Below, in pieces: positions 6,692 through 13,991 of a DNA stretch of 13,999 nt; position 1 is the first letter of the stretch, and each line of letters opens with the position of its first letter. The notes beneath the pieces are model-generated. The model was given only the letters and a program-made list of their open reading frames with translations, ran no database searches and was not told where the DNA came from. The stretch is taken from NCBI GenBank assembly GCA_964450115.1, contig CAYVCD010000038.1:1-13999 (forward strand), written 5' to 3'. This stretch comes from 2-01-FULL-45-10 sp964450115. GTDB lineage: Bacteria; Omnitrophota; Gorgyraeia; 2-01-FULL-45-10. A program made the translations under genes and the position numbers.

Positions 6692-8124
6692 AGGCTAGGC
6701 TTTCGCTTGTGATGATCGGTATTTTGCTCAAAGGCATATGCCGCCCTGAATAAAGTCTCTTCATCAAATGGTTTTGCGAGCATATGCAGCCCTATAGGAA
6801 GAGAGTCTTTTGAGAACCCGCAAGGTATCGATATTGCAGGCAGCCCGGCCAGATTGGCGGAGATCGTAAATATATCGGACAGATACATGCTTAAAGGGTC
6901 CTTGGTCTTCTCCCCGATCTTGAACGCCGGCGTCGGGGTGGTCGGAGTCACTATAAGATCACACAGCTTAAACGCATTATCAAAATCCTCTTTTATCTTG
7001 GTCCTGATCTTTTGGGCCTTAAGGTAATAGGCGTCGTAATAGCCCGTGGAGAGGCAATATGTGCCCAGAAGGATCCTTCTCTTGGCTTCGTTGCCGAATC
7101 CTTTCGAACGCGTCTTGATGTACATGTCTATCAGGTCTTTTGCATCCAGGGCCCTGAACCCATATTGTACGCCGTCGAATCGGGCCAGATTGGAACTCGC
7201 TTCAGCGGGAGCGACTATATAGTATGTGCTGACAGCGTATTGCGTATGGGGCAATGTTATCTCCACGATCTTGGCGCCCAGATCCCGTAAGATATCTATC
7301 GATCTTCGCACGCTTGCTTCAACCTCTTTGTCTATCCCTTCGATAAAATACTCTTTTGGAACCCCCACCCTCAAACCCTTTACGTCTTTGACAAGCGACT
7401 TGGTATAGTCGGGAACTGGCATATCGACGCACGTGGAATCCATCTCATCGTATCCGGAGATAACGTTCATCACGAGCGCCGCGTCTCTCACGTCTTTTGT
7501 GATAGGCCCTATCTGGTCGAGGCTTGAAGCGAAAGCTATAAGGCCGTATCTGGAGACCCTTCCATACGTAGGCTTCAGGCCAACGACCCCGCAGAGACTT
7601 GCCGGCTGTCTTATCGATCCGCCCGTGTCGGACCCTAGCGCCAGGATCGTCTGATCGCTGGCCACCGCGGCGGCGGAGCCACCGCTCGAACCGCCCGGTA
7701 TCCTGTCCGTATTCCACGGGTTCCTTGTAGGACCATAGCAGGAAGTTTCGCAAGATGACCCGAAAGCGAATTCATCCATATTGGCTTTTCCTATGAGAGC
7801 GGCGCCTTCGCTTTTAAGTCTCTTTATGACCGTAGCATCATATGGCGGTTTGAAGCTTTCCAGTATCCTGGATGCGCATGTCGTCGCCTCGCCCTTGACG
7901 CATATATTATCTTTTACGAGGACGGGGATCCCGTACAGCTTTCCGGTCTTATCTTTCGGCAGAAGGGATGCGGCGTTCTTATTCAGGGTAACGAAGGCTT
8001 TTATCTTTTTATCGAGAGACTCTATTCTTTTGAAGAGTGAATCGAGGACGTCAGATGGAGCCAGGCCGTCTTTATCTATTTTTTCTTTCAGTTCGTGGGC
8101 GGTCAGCGAATAAAGATTTTCCAT
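6688..8124 (-). CDS. gatA: GatA, Asp/Glu-tRNA(Asn/Gln) amidotransferase glutaminase subunit A
   Basis: GatA is an amidase-signature enzyme that hydrolyses glutamine and feeds the ammonia to GatB through a channel. All three catalytic residues are present with the spacing seen in characterised amidases: K71 in PVLVKDN, S146 in PGGSSGGS, and the nucleophile S170 in SDTGGSIRQPA. Further GatA hallmarks are KANMDEFAFGSS, TRNPWN, GLKPTYGRVSRYGLIAFASSLDQIGP and the C-terminal LAGLPAISIPCG block. Length 478 is typical. The ATG directly follows the TAG of gatC with no gap, and the TGA overlaps the gatB start by 4 bases, so gatC, gatA and gatB form one translational unit. Confidence 0.98.
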   Translation of the reverse strand: MENLYSLTAHELKEKIDKDGLAPSDVLDSLFKRIESLDKKIKAFVTLNKNAASLLPKDKTGKLYGIPVLVKDNICVKGEATTCASRILESFKPPYDATVIKRLKSEGAALIGKANMDEFAFGSSCETSCYGPTRNPWNTDRIPGGSSGGSAAAVASDQTILALGSDTGGSIRQPASLCGVVGLKPTYGRVSRYGLIAFASSLDQIGPITKDVRDAALVMNVISGYDEMDSTCVDMPVPDYTKSLVKDVKGLRVGVPKEYFIEGIDKEVEASVRRSIDILRDLGAKIVEITLPHTQYAVSTYYIVAPAEASSNLARFDGVQYGFRALDAKDLIDMYIKTRSKGFGNEAKRRILLGTYCLSTGYYDAYYLKAQKIRTKIKEDFDNAFKLCDLIVTPTTPTPAFKIGEKTKDPLSMYLSDIFTISANLAGLPAISIPCGFSKDSLPIGLHMLAKPFDEETLFRAAYAFEQNTDHHKRKPSL

Positions 8125-8421
8125 CTACTTCCCTTCTATGACCTGCGGAACTTTGAAAAAATCACCTTCCTTGGATGGCGCATTGCTGAGGACATCGGCT
8201 ACGTCTAGAGAGCTTTTAAGAGAGTCTTTTCTGAATACGTTCTTGAGGTTAGGTAAAACGTGGCTTGTGGGTGGAACATCTTTGGTGTCTATCTCATTCA
8301 GCTTATCTATATACGATAATATAGCAGCTAATTGGGTGGAATAGAGCTCAGTCTCCTTCTCATTTAATTCCAATCTCGAGAGAAGAGCTACTTTTGTGAC
8401 GGCTTTCTTATCTATTTGCAT
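8125..8421 (-). CDS. gatC: GatC, Asp/Glu-tRNA(Asn/Gln) amidotransferase subunit C
   Basis: GatC is the small clamp that wraps around GatA and GatB and holds the complex together. From the ATG at 8421 the product is 98 residues, the normal size, with the family marks VTKVALLSRLELNEKE, the LSYIDKLNEIDT helix, and PTSHVLPNLKNVFRKD followed by LSNAPSKEGDFFKVPQVIE. A GTG at 8445 in the same frame would add 8 residues, but that extension is encoded by the right arm of the inverted repeat, has no family match, and would place the start inside a stem. I prefer 8421. No free ribosome-binding site is obvious: the only candidates (GGCAGG and AGGGA) fall within or beside the hairpin, about 9 bases upstream. 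Confidence 0.95.
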   Translation of the reverse strand: MQIDKKAVTKVALLSRLELNEKETELYSTQLAAILSYIDKLNEIDTKDVPPTSHVLPNLKNVFRKDSLKSSLDVADVLSNAPSKEGDFFKVPQVIEGK

Positions 8422-8424
8422 GGT

Positions 8425-8476
8425 ATAAGTCCCTGCCTGCCGCACGTCAGTTGTACTTAACGGCAGGCAGGCTTAT
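8425..8476 (-). repeat. Strong inverted repeat (leader hairpin) just upstream of gatC
   Basis: An exact 11-bp inverted repeat, CCTGCCTGCCG at 8432-8442 and CGGCAGGCAGG at 8461-8471, encloses an 18-base spacer. After a 2-base bulge (8430-8431) the pairing continues for 5 bp (ATAAG at 8425-8429 with CTTAT at 8472-8476), giving a 16-bp, GC-rich stem. In RNA from the minus strand the stem ends 3 bases before the gatC ATG and takes up the purine-rich bases that could serve as the ribosome-binding site. No T-run follows on either strand, so it is not a classic intrinsic terminator. It may be a translational control structure, an RNA-processing site, or a dispersed palindromic (REP/MITE-like) element; I saw no second copy in the window. 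Confidence 0.8.
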
Positions 8477-8484
8477 CTAAGTAT

Positions 8485-8513
8485 AAATTACCATACCAAT
8501 CTGGCTTTGTCAA
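8485..8513 (-). promoter_or_regulatory. Probable sigma70-type promoter for gatCAB
   Basis: Two bases past the rsmA stop the minus strand has a perfect -35 hexamer TTGACA (8513-8508). Seventeen bases on lies TAATTT (8490-8485), a poor -10 by itself but preceded by TGG, which gives an extended -10 pattern. A better hexamer, TATACT (8485-8480), is 22 bases from the -35, too far for a normal promoter. With TAATTT as -10, transcription would start near the A at 8478, two bases before the hairpin. The -35 is convincing and the -10 is not, so confidence is moderate. Confidence 0.5.
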
Positions 8514-8515
8514 TT

Positions 8516-9355
8516 TTAACAGACTTCGTTGCAGATATCCGCAAATGATTTTAGCGGCAGGACTTCGGGTCTTGAGGTTGGATCGATCTTGAGTTTATTT
8601 AATATGGCCATTAGCTCCACTTTGGGGATATTCAAGACCGCTTCGCGGGAGAGAGAATTGATTATGGATTTGCGTCTCTGATTGAAGGCGCCTCTGACTA
8701 TTTTGAAGAAGAGAGATTCATCTTTTACCCGATAAGCCGGCTTATCAAGGATCTTGAGCCTTAAGAGACTCGAATCAACGCCCGGGACCGGATAGAAAGA
8801 AGCCCTGTTTATAGTAGATAAATATTCCGGTTTTGTATAATACTGCACAAAACAACTTATCGAGCCGCGGTCTTTTGAGCCCTCAGGCGCAAGCAGGCGG
8901 TCGGCGACCTCTTTCTGCATCAGTATCAGGGCGCTATCTATGATATTTCTATTTTCGATTATGTACTCTATGACGGGAGTTGTTATGTAGTATGGAAGAT
9001 TGCCGACGACCTTTATCTTCTTGCCGGTATAGACCTTGCTGATATCATACTCCAGGATATCTTCATTGAATATTTTGAGGTTCGGCAGGCTGTTCTTTAC
9101 AAGATCTTTGAGTATATCGAAAGCTTTCTTATCTTTCTCCACAGCGAATACCGCCGACGATCTTGCCGCCAGGTCAAGAGTGAGCGCTCCGAATCCCGGT
9201 CCTATCTCCAGGATAGTATCGCCGGGGCTAGCATCTGCTTCCGCGATTATCTTGTCCTTGACGTTACCATCGATAAGATAGTTCTCTCCGAATCTCTTCA
9301 GAGGAGAGAAGTCGTATTTTTGAAATACAGCCTTTAACTGGGTTTGAGTGAGCAT
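8516..9355 (-). CDS. rsmA: RsmA/KsgA, 16S rRNA (A1518/A1519-N6)-dimethyltransferase
   Basis: RsmA dimethylates two adjacent adenosines in the 3'-terminal helix of 16S rRNA, a late small-subunit maturation step. The 279 residues match the family. The Rossmann-type methyltransferase domain shows FGENYLID near residue 22 (usually FGQNFL), the SAM-binding EIGPGFGALTLDL (50-62), the acidic residue E73, the NEDILEYD block, and the catalytic NLPYY (119-123); then LMQKEVADRLLA and the C-terminal helical domain with VRGAFNQRRKSIINSL. The ATG lies 22 bases inside the 3' end of pdxA, so the genes are coupled. Position after surA and pdxA is the same as in the enterobacterial surA-pdxA-ksgA operon. The promoter-like sequence for gatCAB begins right after its stop. 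Confidence 0.97.
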   Translation of the reverse strand: MLTQTQLKAVFQKYDFSPLKRFGENYLIDGNVKDKIIAEADASPGDTILEIGPGFGALTLDLAARSSAVFAVEKDKKAFDILKDLVKNSLPNLKIFNEDILEYDISKVYTGKKIKVVGNLPYYITTPVIEYIIENRNIIDSALILMQKEVADRLLAPEGSKDRGSISCFVQYYTKPEYLSTINRASFYPVPGVDSSLLRLKILDKPAYRVKDESLFFKIVRGAFNQRRKSIINSLSREAVLNIPKVELMAILNKLKIDPTSRPEVLPLKSFADICNEVC

Positions 9356-10287
9356 GCTAGACGGATGGCTTCCTTCATCGATGTAGGATCTGCTATTGAT
9401 CTGCCGGCTATATCGAATGCCGTTCCATGGTCCGGGGACGTCCTTATAAAGGGAAGCCCGAGCGTCAGATTGACGCCATCGTTAAAATACAGTGTCTTGA
9501 ACGGCGCGAGCGCCTGGTCATGATACATCGCCACTACCGCATCAAACTTTCCTTTCAGGGTTTCGTAAAATACAGCGTCGGCGGGAAGCGGACCGTAAAT
9601 ATTTTTTATAGCAATGGAGGCTTTTTTTATGGCAGGTATTATCACGGTCTCTTCCTCGTCGCCGAAGAGTCCGCTATCTGAAGCGTGAGGATTTAATCCA
9701 GCCACCGCTATCTTGGGATCTTTAATGCCAAAGTATTTTTTTAGGTGCTCGTATGTGATCCTTATGGTCCTGTATATCATATCTTCCGTTATTGTGCGCG
9801 CCACATCCTTCAAGGCAATGTGCCGGGTGACGAGCGTTATCTTTAAATGTTTACCGACGAACATCATGGCGAACTCTTTCGCGCCTGACAGCTGGGCAAG
9901 ATATTCGGTATGGCCCTCGAATTCTTTGAATCCGGCGCTTCTTATCGATGACTTGTTCACCGGCGCCGTCACTAAGGCATCGGCTTCGCCGGCCTTAAGG
10001 AGTTTGAGCGCCTCATCTATATATTCCATAGAGGCTTTACCGAATGCCGGTCTCTGAATTCCGAAAGCGAAGTTTGTGGAAGGAATATTGGCGAGGTCCA
10101 GAAGCGATATTTCCGGCTTGGCTCTTAAGCTCTTTCTTACCCTGTCTATTACCGAGAAGTCCCCGATGACCTGGAAGTGGGCTAACCTTGAGATGCTGCG
10201 GTCCGATAAAGCTTTGACGGTGACCTCAGGCCCGATACCGGAAGGGTCACCCATAGTGATGAGAATGCGCTGTTTACTTGAACTCAA
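9334..10287 (-). CDS. pdxA: PdxA, 4-hydroxythreonine-4-phosphate dehydrogenase
   Basis: PdxA oxidises 4-phosphohydroxy-threonine with NAD in the DXP-dependent route to pyridoxal phosphate. The metal ligands H156, H201 and H256 keep exactly the 45- and 55-residue spacing of the E. coli enzyme (TRH, NPHASDSG, YHDQALAPFK). Other marks are ILITMGDPSGIGPEV (8-22), APVNKSSI, GHTEYLA and LPFIRTSPDHGTAFDIAG. The start is a TTG at 10287, which overlaps the end of the SurA-like gene by 14 bases. The next ATG (10254) would cut off the first conserved strand, so the TTG is favoured even though its ribosome-binding site is weak; coupling to the gene before could explain it. The PdxA2 branch (4-phosphothreonate dehydrogenases) is related, but the surA-pdxA-rsmA context supports the vitamin B6 role. 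Confidence 0.95.
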   Translation of the reverse strand: MSSSKQRILITMGDPSGIGPEVTVKALSDRSISRLAHFQVIGDFSVIDRVRKSLRAKPEISLLDLANIPSTNFAFGIQRPAFGKASMEYIDEALKLLKAGEADALVTAPVNKSSIRSAGFKEFEGHTEYLAQLSGAKEFAMMFVGKHLKITLVTRHIALKDVARTITEDMIYRTIRITYEHLKKYFGIKDPKIAVAGLNPHASDSGLFGDEEETVIIPAIKKASIAIKNIYGPLPADAVFYETLKGKFDAVVAMYHDQALAPFKTLYFNDGVNLTLGLPFIRTSPDHGTAFDIAGRSIADPTSMKEAIRLACSLKPS

Positions 10288-11230
10288 TGTAGGCGCTCTT
10301 GGCGAGAGAATCTATCCATCCCTTCAATCTCTGGCTCGCCTTTTCCCTGTAAAGGTACTCCTCGATATCCTGACGAACCTCCGGCAGCTCTCTCATCCTG
10401 CGGATCTTCTTTTCATCTATCTTAAATATGTGGTATCCGAGAGGCGACTGTATGATCTCTGTTATCTCGCCCTCTTTCAGATTAAATACTATATTTTCGA
10501 TCTGCGGCATAAGGTCGCCCTTCTTGACATAACCCATCAATCCGCCCTCGGCGGCGCCGGGAGCGTCCGAATACTCCTTCGCCAGGCCTTCAAATTCGCA
10601 TCCTTCCTTAAGGCGCTTAACAAGATCTTTCATTATCTGAAGGGATGCTGCTTCACCGCCGGCACCCTCCTTCGGTTTTATCAATATAGCCTTCAGTCTG
10701 ATCTCTTCGGGCTGCATAAAACTATCCTTGTTATTGTTGTAATAATTCTTCACTTCAAGGGGGGTTATGATTATCCTGGCGCCGACCTTCTGGTCTATTA
10801 GCTTACGTATCATTATCTTCTCTTTGTATCTGGCGCGAAGTTCGTTAAGGGTCAGGTTCTGCTCACTGAGCATATTCTCAAGGTCTCTCTCGGAGCCTAC
10901 CTTGCTTCTCATCTCGTCCACCTTTGCATCGATCTCTTTATCATTTATGACTATATTAAGCTTCTTAGCTTCGCTGAATATCAGCCGGTCCTCTATAAGC
11001 TGCTTCAATATCTTCTCTCTGACTTCTTCGAGCATCTTTATCAGCTCAGCGCCCTTATACATATTCTTATACTGTTCATATATCGGGGCAAGCATGATAT
11101 CGACTTCCCTCTGCGTGATGATCTCGTTATTGACGACCACCACTATCTTGTCCACGACCGCGGCATAAGCACATACCGTAAGCGTAGCAAAAACAAGGAT
11201 GGTGATGAATATAAATATTATCTTCTTCAT
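10274..11230 (-). CDS. SurA-like exported parvulin peptidyl-prolyl isomerase/chaperone
   Basis: The 318-residue product has a signal peptide (1-23, ending AYA before AVVDKI), a SurA-type N-terminal chaperone region (about 25-165) that begins with VVDKIVVVVNNEIITQREVD, one parvulin domain (about 174-272, with EEIRLKAILI, EGGLMGYVKKGDLMPQIE and SPLGYHIFKIDEKK), and a C-terminal helix (about 285-310) that in SurA packs back on the N-terminal region. E. coli SurA has two parvulin domains; this one has a single one, as in many bacteria. It should assist folding of exported proteins, including outer-membrane proteins if an outer membrane exists. Its gene starts 3 bases after the lipoprotein isomerase and overlaps pdxA. 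I leave the symbol open since surA proper is not certain. C20 is not in a good lipobox, so it is probably soluble. Confidence 0.9.
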   Translation of the reverse strand: MKKIIFIFITILVFATLTVCAYAAVVDKIVVVVNNEIITQREVDIMLAPIYEQYKNMYKGAELIKMLEEVREKILKQLIEDRLIFSEAKKLNIVINDKEIDAKVDEMRSKVGSERDLENMLSEQNLTLNELRARYKEKIMIRKLIDQKVGARIIITPLEVKNYYNNNKDSFMQPEEIRLKAILIKPKEGAGGEAASLQIMKDLVKRLKEGCEFEGLAKEYSDAPGAAEGGLMGYVKKGDLMPQIENIVFNLKEGEITEIIQSPLGYHIFKIDEKKIRRMRELPEVRQDIEEYLYREKASQRLKGWIDSLAKSAYIEFK

Positions 11231-11233
11231 GGT

Positions 11234-12082
11234 CTACTTTGCCTCAAGAGACTTCAGGGCATCATCTTCGATGCGCACGCGGTACTTCTCTTTCAGAGAG
11301 ACTACCAATTTATCGAACAACTCATTCCTTTTTTTGAGCCTCAGAGCGTTCTCTATCTTAGGCTTGGCGCTTTCATAAGGCTCGAGCGCTTCGCTCTTCT
11401 TGTCGGTCAACTTTATTATATGATATCCAAACTGCGTGTGCACGATGGCGCTGGTCTGGCCTACGCTGAGGCCGATACAGGTATTCTCGAATTCCGGCAC
11501 TACCTGCCCTTTCCGGAAATAGCCCACGTCTCCGCCGCGCGCTGATGTAGCGTCTATAGATTTAGCGCGCGCGATATCCTCAAAGACCTTTCCTTTAGAA
11601 AGCTCGGCAGCTACATCCTTGGCTTCTCCTTCGCTGGCGACAAGTATATGCGAGGCCCTCCACATCTGGGGCGTCTTGAATTCGTCTTTGTGCTCCTCGT
11701 AAAATGCCTTCATCTCGTCTTCCGACACCTTTACCTTATCGTCAACTTCGGTCTTAACGAATTTGGCTATTATTATCTTCTTCCTCGCTTCAACCAGTAT
11801 ATCCTTTATCTCTTTATCCTTATCAAGCCCATTCCTTAACGCGTCCTCGAGGAAGAGCGACTCCACTATCATATCATCGAGCAGATTCTTCTTATTCTTT
11901 TCAGCCACTGCCTGATAATGTTTGGGAAGCCTTGAGAACTTATCCTTAAAATCTTTTATCGTTATCGATTTATCCGCTACTGTCACCAGGGGCTTATCGC
12001 CGGCAGATGGCTCACGAGCGCAACCCGCGAGGACGGCCAAAGGCAGGATCATGAGTAATGCTATGTATCTATATGATACCAT
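11234..12082 (-). CDS. Lipoprotein parvulin-type peptidyl-prolyl cis-trans isomerase (PrsA-like)
   Basis: From the ATG at 12082 the protein has 282 residues: a lipoprotein signal with R5, a hydrophobic core, and the lipobox LAGC with C21 as the lipidation site; a SurA/PrsA-type N-terminal region; a parvulin domain (about residues 135-227) with QMWRASHILVASEGEA, ARGGDVGYFRKGQVVPEFE and HTQFGYHIIKLTDKK; and a helical tail. A TTG at 12121 in frame would add 13 residues and overlap mfd, but it lies at the -35 of the promoter next to this gene and makes the signal peptide too long, so 12082 is preferred. The protein would be a membrane-attached foldase for secreted proteins. It is the first of two parvulin genes in tandem; the two differ enough to suggest separate clients. 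Confidence 0.9.
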   Translation of the reverse strand: MVSYRYIALLMILPLAVLAGCAREPSAGDKPLVTVADKSITIKDFKDKFSRLPKHYQAVAEKNKKNLLDDMIVESLFLEDALRNGLDKDKEIKDILVEARKKIIIAKFVKTEVDDKVKVSEDEMKAFYEEHKDEFKTPQMWRASHILVASEGEAKDVAAELSKGKVFEDIARAKSIDATSARGGDVGYFRKGQVVPEFENTCIGLSVGQTSAIVHTQFGYHIIKLTDKKSEALEPYESAKPKIENALRLKKRNELFDKLVVSLKEKYRVRIEDDALKSLEAK

Positions 12083-12092
12083 ATTGGGTATG

Positions 12093-12121
12093 ATTATATC
12101 ACTTAGTCTTGTAACTTTCAA
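12093..12121 (-). promoter_or_regulatory. Near-consensus sigma70 promoter over the mfd stop codon, giving an almost leaderless transcript
   Basis: The minus strand carries TTGAAA (12121-12116), a 17-base spacer (12115-12099) and a perfect TATAAT (12098-12093). The mfd stop codon occupies the last three bases of the spacer. The expected start lies at about 12084-12087, with an A at 12085 as a good candidate. The lipoprotein ATG is at 12082, leaving only about 2-5 bases of leader and no room for a ribosome-binding site. This would separate the parvulin-pdxA-rsmA unit from mfd. Confidence 0.7.
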
Positions 12122-13991
12122 TGGCGCTCTTTAAAAGCCTGCAGTACAGGTCAAAGCCCACTGAATATATATATCCATGCTGCTCTGTGCCCAGTATATT
12201 GCCGGCCCCTCTCAACTCAAGATCTTCCATCGCCAGCTTAAAACCGGAGCCGAGCTCTTTAAACTTCTGTATCGCGGCAAGCCTTCTTTGGGACTCCTCT
12301 GTCATGATGAACTGCTTAGGTATCAATAGATAAGCGTATGCGGCGCGCGTAAAGCGCCCGACCCTCCCGCGAAGCTGATAAAGGTCTGCCAGCCCGAACA
12401 TATCGGCCCTGTTTATTATGAGCGTATTGGCATTTGGTATGTCGATGCCCGACTCTATTATTGTGGTCGATATCAGGCAGTCGATCTTGCCCTTTATGAA
12501 CTTCATCATCGTATCTTCAAGCGACTTCTCCCGCATCCTGCCGTGGGCAACTGCAATACTCACTTCAGGGACGAGCTCTCTTACCTTCTTGGCTATCGCC
12601 TCTATGCCCTCGATCCTATTATGTACAAAGAATATCTGCCCGCCGCGCTTCTTCTCTTTTAAGATAGCGTCGCGTATCAGTTTATCATCGTAGTATGTGA
12701 CGAGGGTATCGACCGGAAGCCTTTCAGACGGCGGCGTATTTATAATAGATATGTCACGTCCGCCCATAAGCGCAAGATAGAGCGTTCTGGGTATTGGGGT
12801 GGCGGTAAGGGTCAGCACGTCCACGGTGAGCCTCAGTTTTTTTAGATATTCTTTATGACGTACGCCGAAACGCTGCTCTTCATCGATGACAACGAGTCCC
12901 AGATCTTTGAATCTTATGTCTCCCGATAATAATCTGTGTGTTCCTATCACTATATCGACAGATCCCGCTGCGACTCCCTCGACGATCTTGTCCTGCTCAT
13001 CTTTTGTCCTGAAACGTGACAGCATCTCTACTTTTATCGGGTAGCTCTTCATCCTGCCGGAAAAAGTATTATAATGCTGTTCCGCCAGGATCGTCGTCGG
13101 CACCAGTATCACGACCTGCTTATTGTCCATTACAGCCTTAAAAGCGGCTCTCAACGCAACCTCGGTCTTGCCGTAGCCGACATCACCGCACAAAAGCCTG
13201 TCCATGGGCCTGGAGGACTCCATGTCCTTCTTTAGCTCTATCAGTGAACGCGCCTGGTCCGGGGTCTCCTTATAAGGGAACTCTGCCTCAAAATCTTTCT
13301 GCCAGTCCTTATCGGGTGAGAATTTGAATCCTTCTGCGGCCTCTCGCTTTGCCTGGAGCTCTATAAGCTCCATGGCCACTTTGAAAACGGCCGACTTCAC
13401 GTGCTCTTTAAGCCGCTTCCATGTCTTCGTCCCCAGTTTATACAGCCTGGGCGGGCGTCTTTCGAACCCGAGATATTTTTGGACCTTATTCAGGTCCGAG
13501 AAAGGCACATAGAGCTTGTCGGCGTCGGCATATTCTATGACGAGATGTTCGGCGTAATTCTTCTCTATCTTTACTTTTTCGACGCCTGCATACTTGCCTA
13601 TGCCGTGGTCCACGTGCACTACGTAGTCACCCGGCTCGATATCGACGAAGTTATCTATCGGGGATTCTTCGCCTATATCCAGGATACGCTTCTGCAGTTT
13701 TTTCTTGGCAATGCCCCTGATGGGAAGTATTATCGCGGCTTTATGGTCTTCTATGGGATCGTAGGTTATCGGATCGAGGCTTCTTATGCGCTCTACCTTC
13801 ACGCCATCGAGTTCTATCCTTAAGGGGTAGGCAAATGTAAGCGGATATATAGTTACCGTATCGCCAATACGCGCAAAATCGCCCTCTTCGGAAACCCTCT
13901 TACACGAACGGTAGCCGAACTCTACCAGGCGCGGCAGGAGTTTCTCGATATCTATCTCTTCGCTTAAATGGATCTTTATAGCGTCGAACAT
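12099..13991 (-). CDS. mfd: Mfd, transcription-repair coupling factor, short form (motor core)
   Basis: Mfd displaces RNA polymerase stalled at DNA damage by ATP-driven translocation and recruits UvrA. Residues 1-75 match the last strand-rich part of the UvrB-like module (D1b), with GYRSCKRVSEEGDFARIGD and PLRIELDGVKVERIRSLDP. About 40 residues later the RNA polymerase-interaction domain begins (GDYVVHVDHGIGKYAG, 121-136). The motor holds Walker A GDVGYGKTE (269-277), DEEQ (370-373), TATPIPRT (396-403) and QLRGRVGR (539-546). The usual length is about 1,100-1,200 residues; here D1a, D2, D3 and the C-terminal D7 are absent. The ATG at 13991 is directly preceded in frame by TGA and TAG, so this reading frame does not extend upstream. 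An N-terminal partner ORF or a frameshift may lie just outside the window. The end is a true stop followed by the next gene's promoter. Confidence 0.93.
   Translation of the reverse strand: MFDAIKIHLSEEIDIEKLLPRLVEFGYRSCKRVSEEGDFARIGDTVTIYPLTFAYPLRIELDGVKVERIRSLDPITYDPIEDHKAAIILPIRGIAKKKLQKRILDIGEESPIDNFVDIEPGDYVVHVDHGIGKYAGVEKVKIEKNYAEHLVIEYADADKLYVPFSDLNKVQKYLGFERRPPRLYKLGTKTWKRLKEHVKSAVFKVAMELIELQAKREAAEGFKFSPDKDWQKDFEAEFPYKETPDQARSLIELKKDMESSRPMDRLLCGDVGYGKTEVALRAAFKAVMDNKQVVILVPTTILAEQHYNTFSGRMKSYPIKVEMLSRFRTKDEQDKIVEGVAAGSVDIVIGTHRLLSGDIRFKDLGLVVIDEEQRFGVRHKEYLKKLRLTVDVLTLTATPIPRTLYLALMGGRDISIINTPPSERLPVDTLVTYYDDKLIRDAILKEKKRGGQIFFVHNRIEGIEAIAKKVRELVPEVSIAVAHGRMREKSLEDTMMKFIKGKIDCLISTTIIESGIDIPNANTLIINRADMFGLADLYQLRGRVGRFTRAAYAYLLIPKQFIMTEESQRRLAAIQKFKELGSGFKLAMEDLELRGAGNILGTEQHGYIYSVGFDLYCRLLKSAIESYKTK

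Noticed and set aside
7445..7753. A 102-codon open frame on the minus strand inside gatA
   Set aside because: It is an arginine-rich alternative frame over the GatA active-site region, where the GatA frame is fully conserved.
8422..8445. GTG at 8445 as the gatC start
   Set aside because: The extra 8 codons come from the arm of the inverted repeat, have no match to the GatC family, and would put the start inside a stem.
8425..8476. Intrinsic terminator for rsmA
   Set aside because: The stem is strong but no run of T follows on either strand; the next bases are the gatC start codon.
10076..10801. A 241-codon open frame on the plus strand
   Set aside because: It is antisense to pdxA and the SurA-like gene, both of which have clear family motifs over this stretch. 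The translation is cysteine- and leucine-rich with no recognisable domain.
12083..12121. TTG at 12121 as the start of the lipoprotein isomerase
   Set aside because: It is the -35 element of the likely promoter, lies inside mfd, and would lengthen the lipoprotein signal beyond the usual size.
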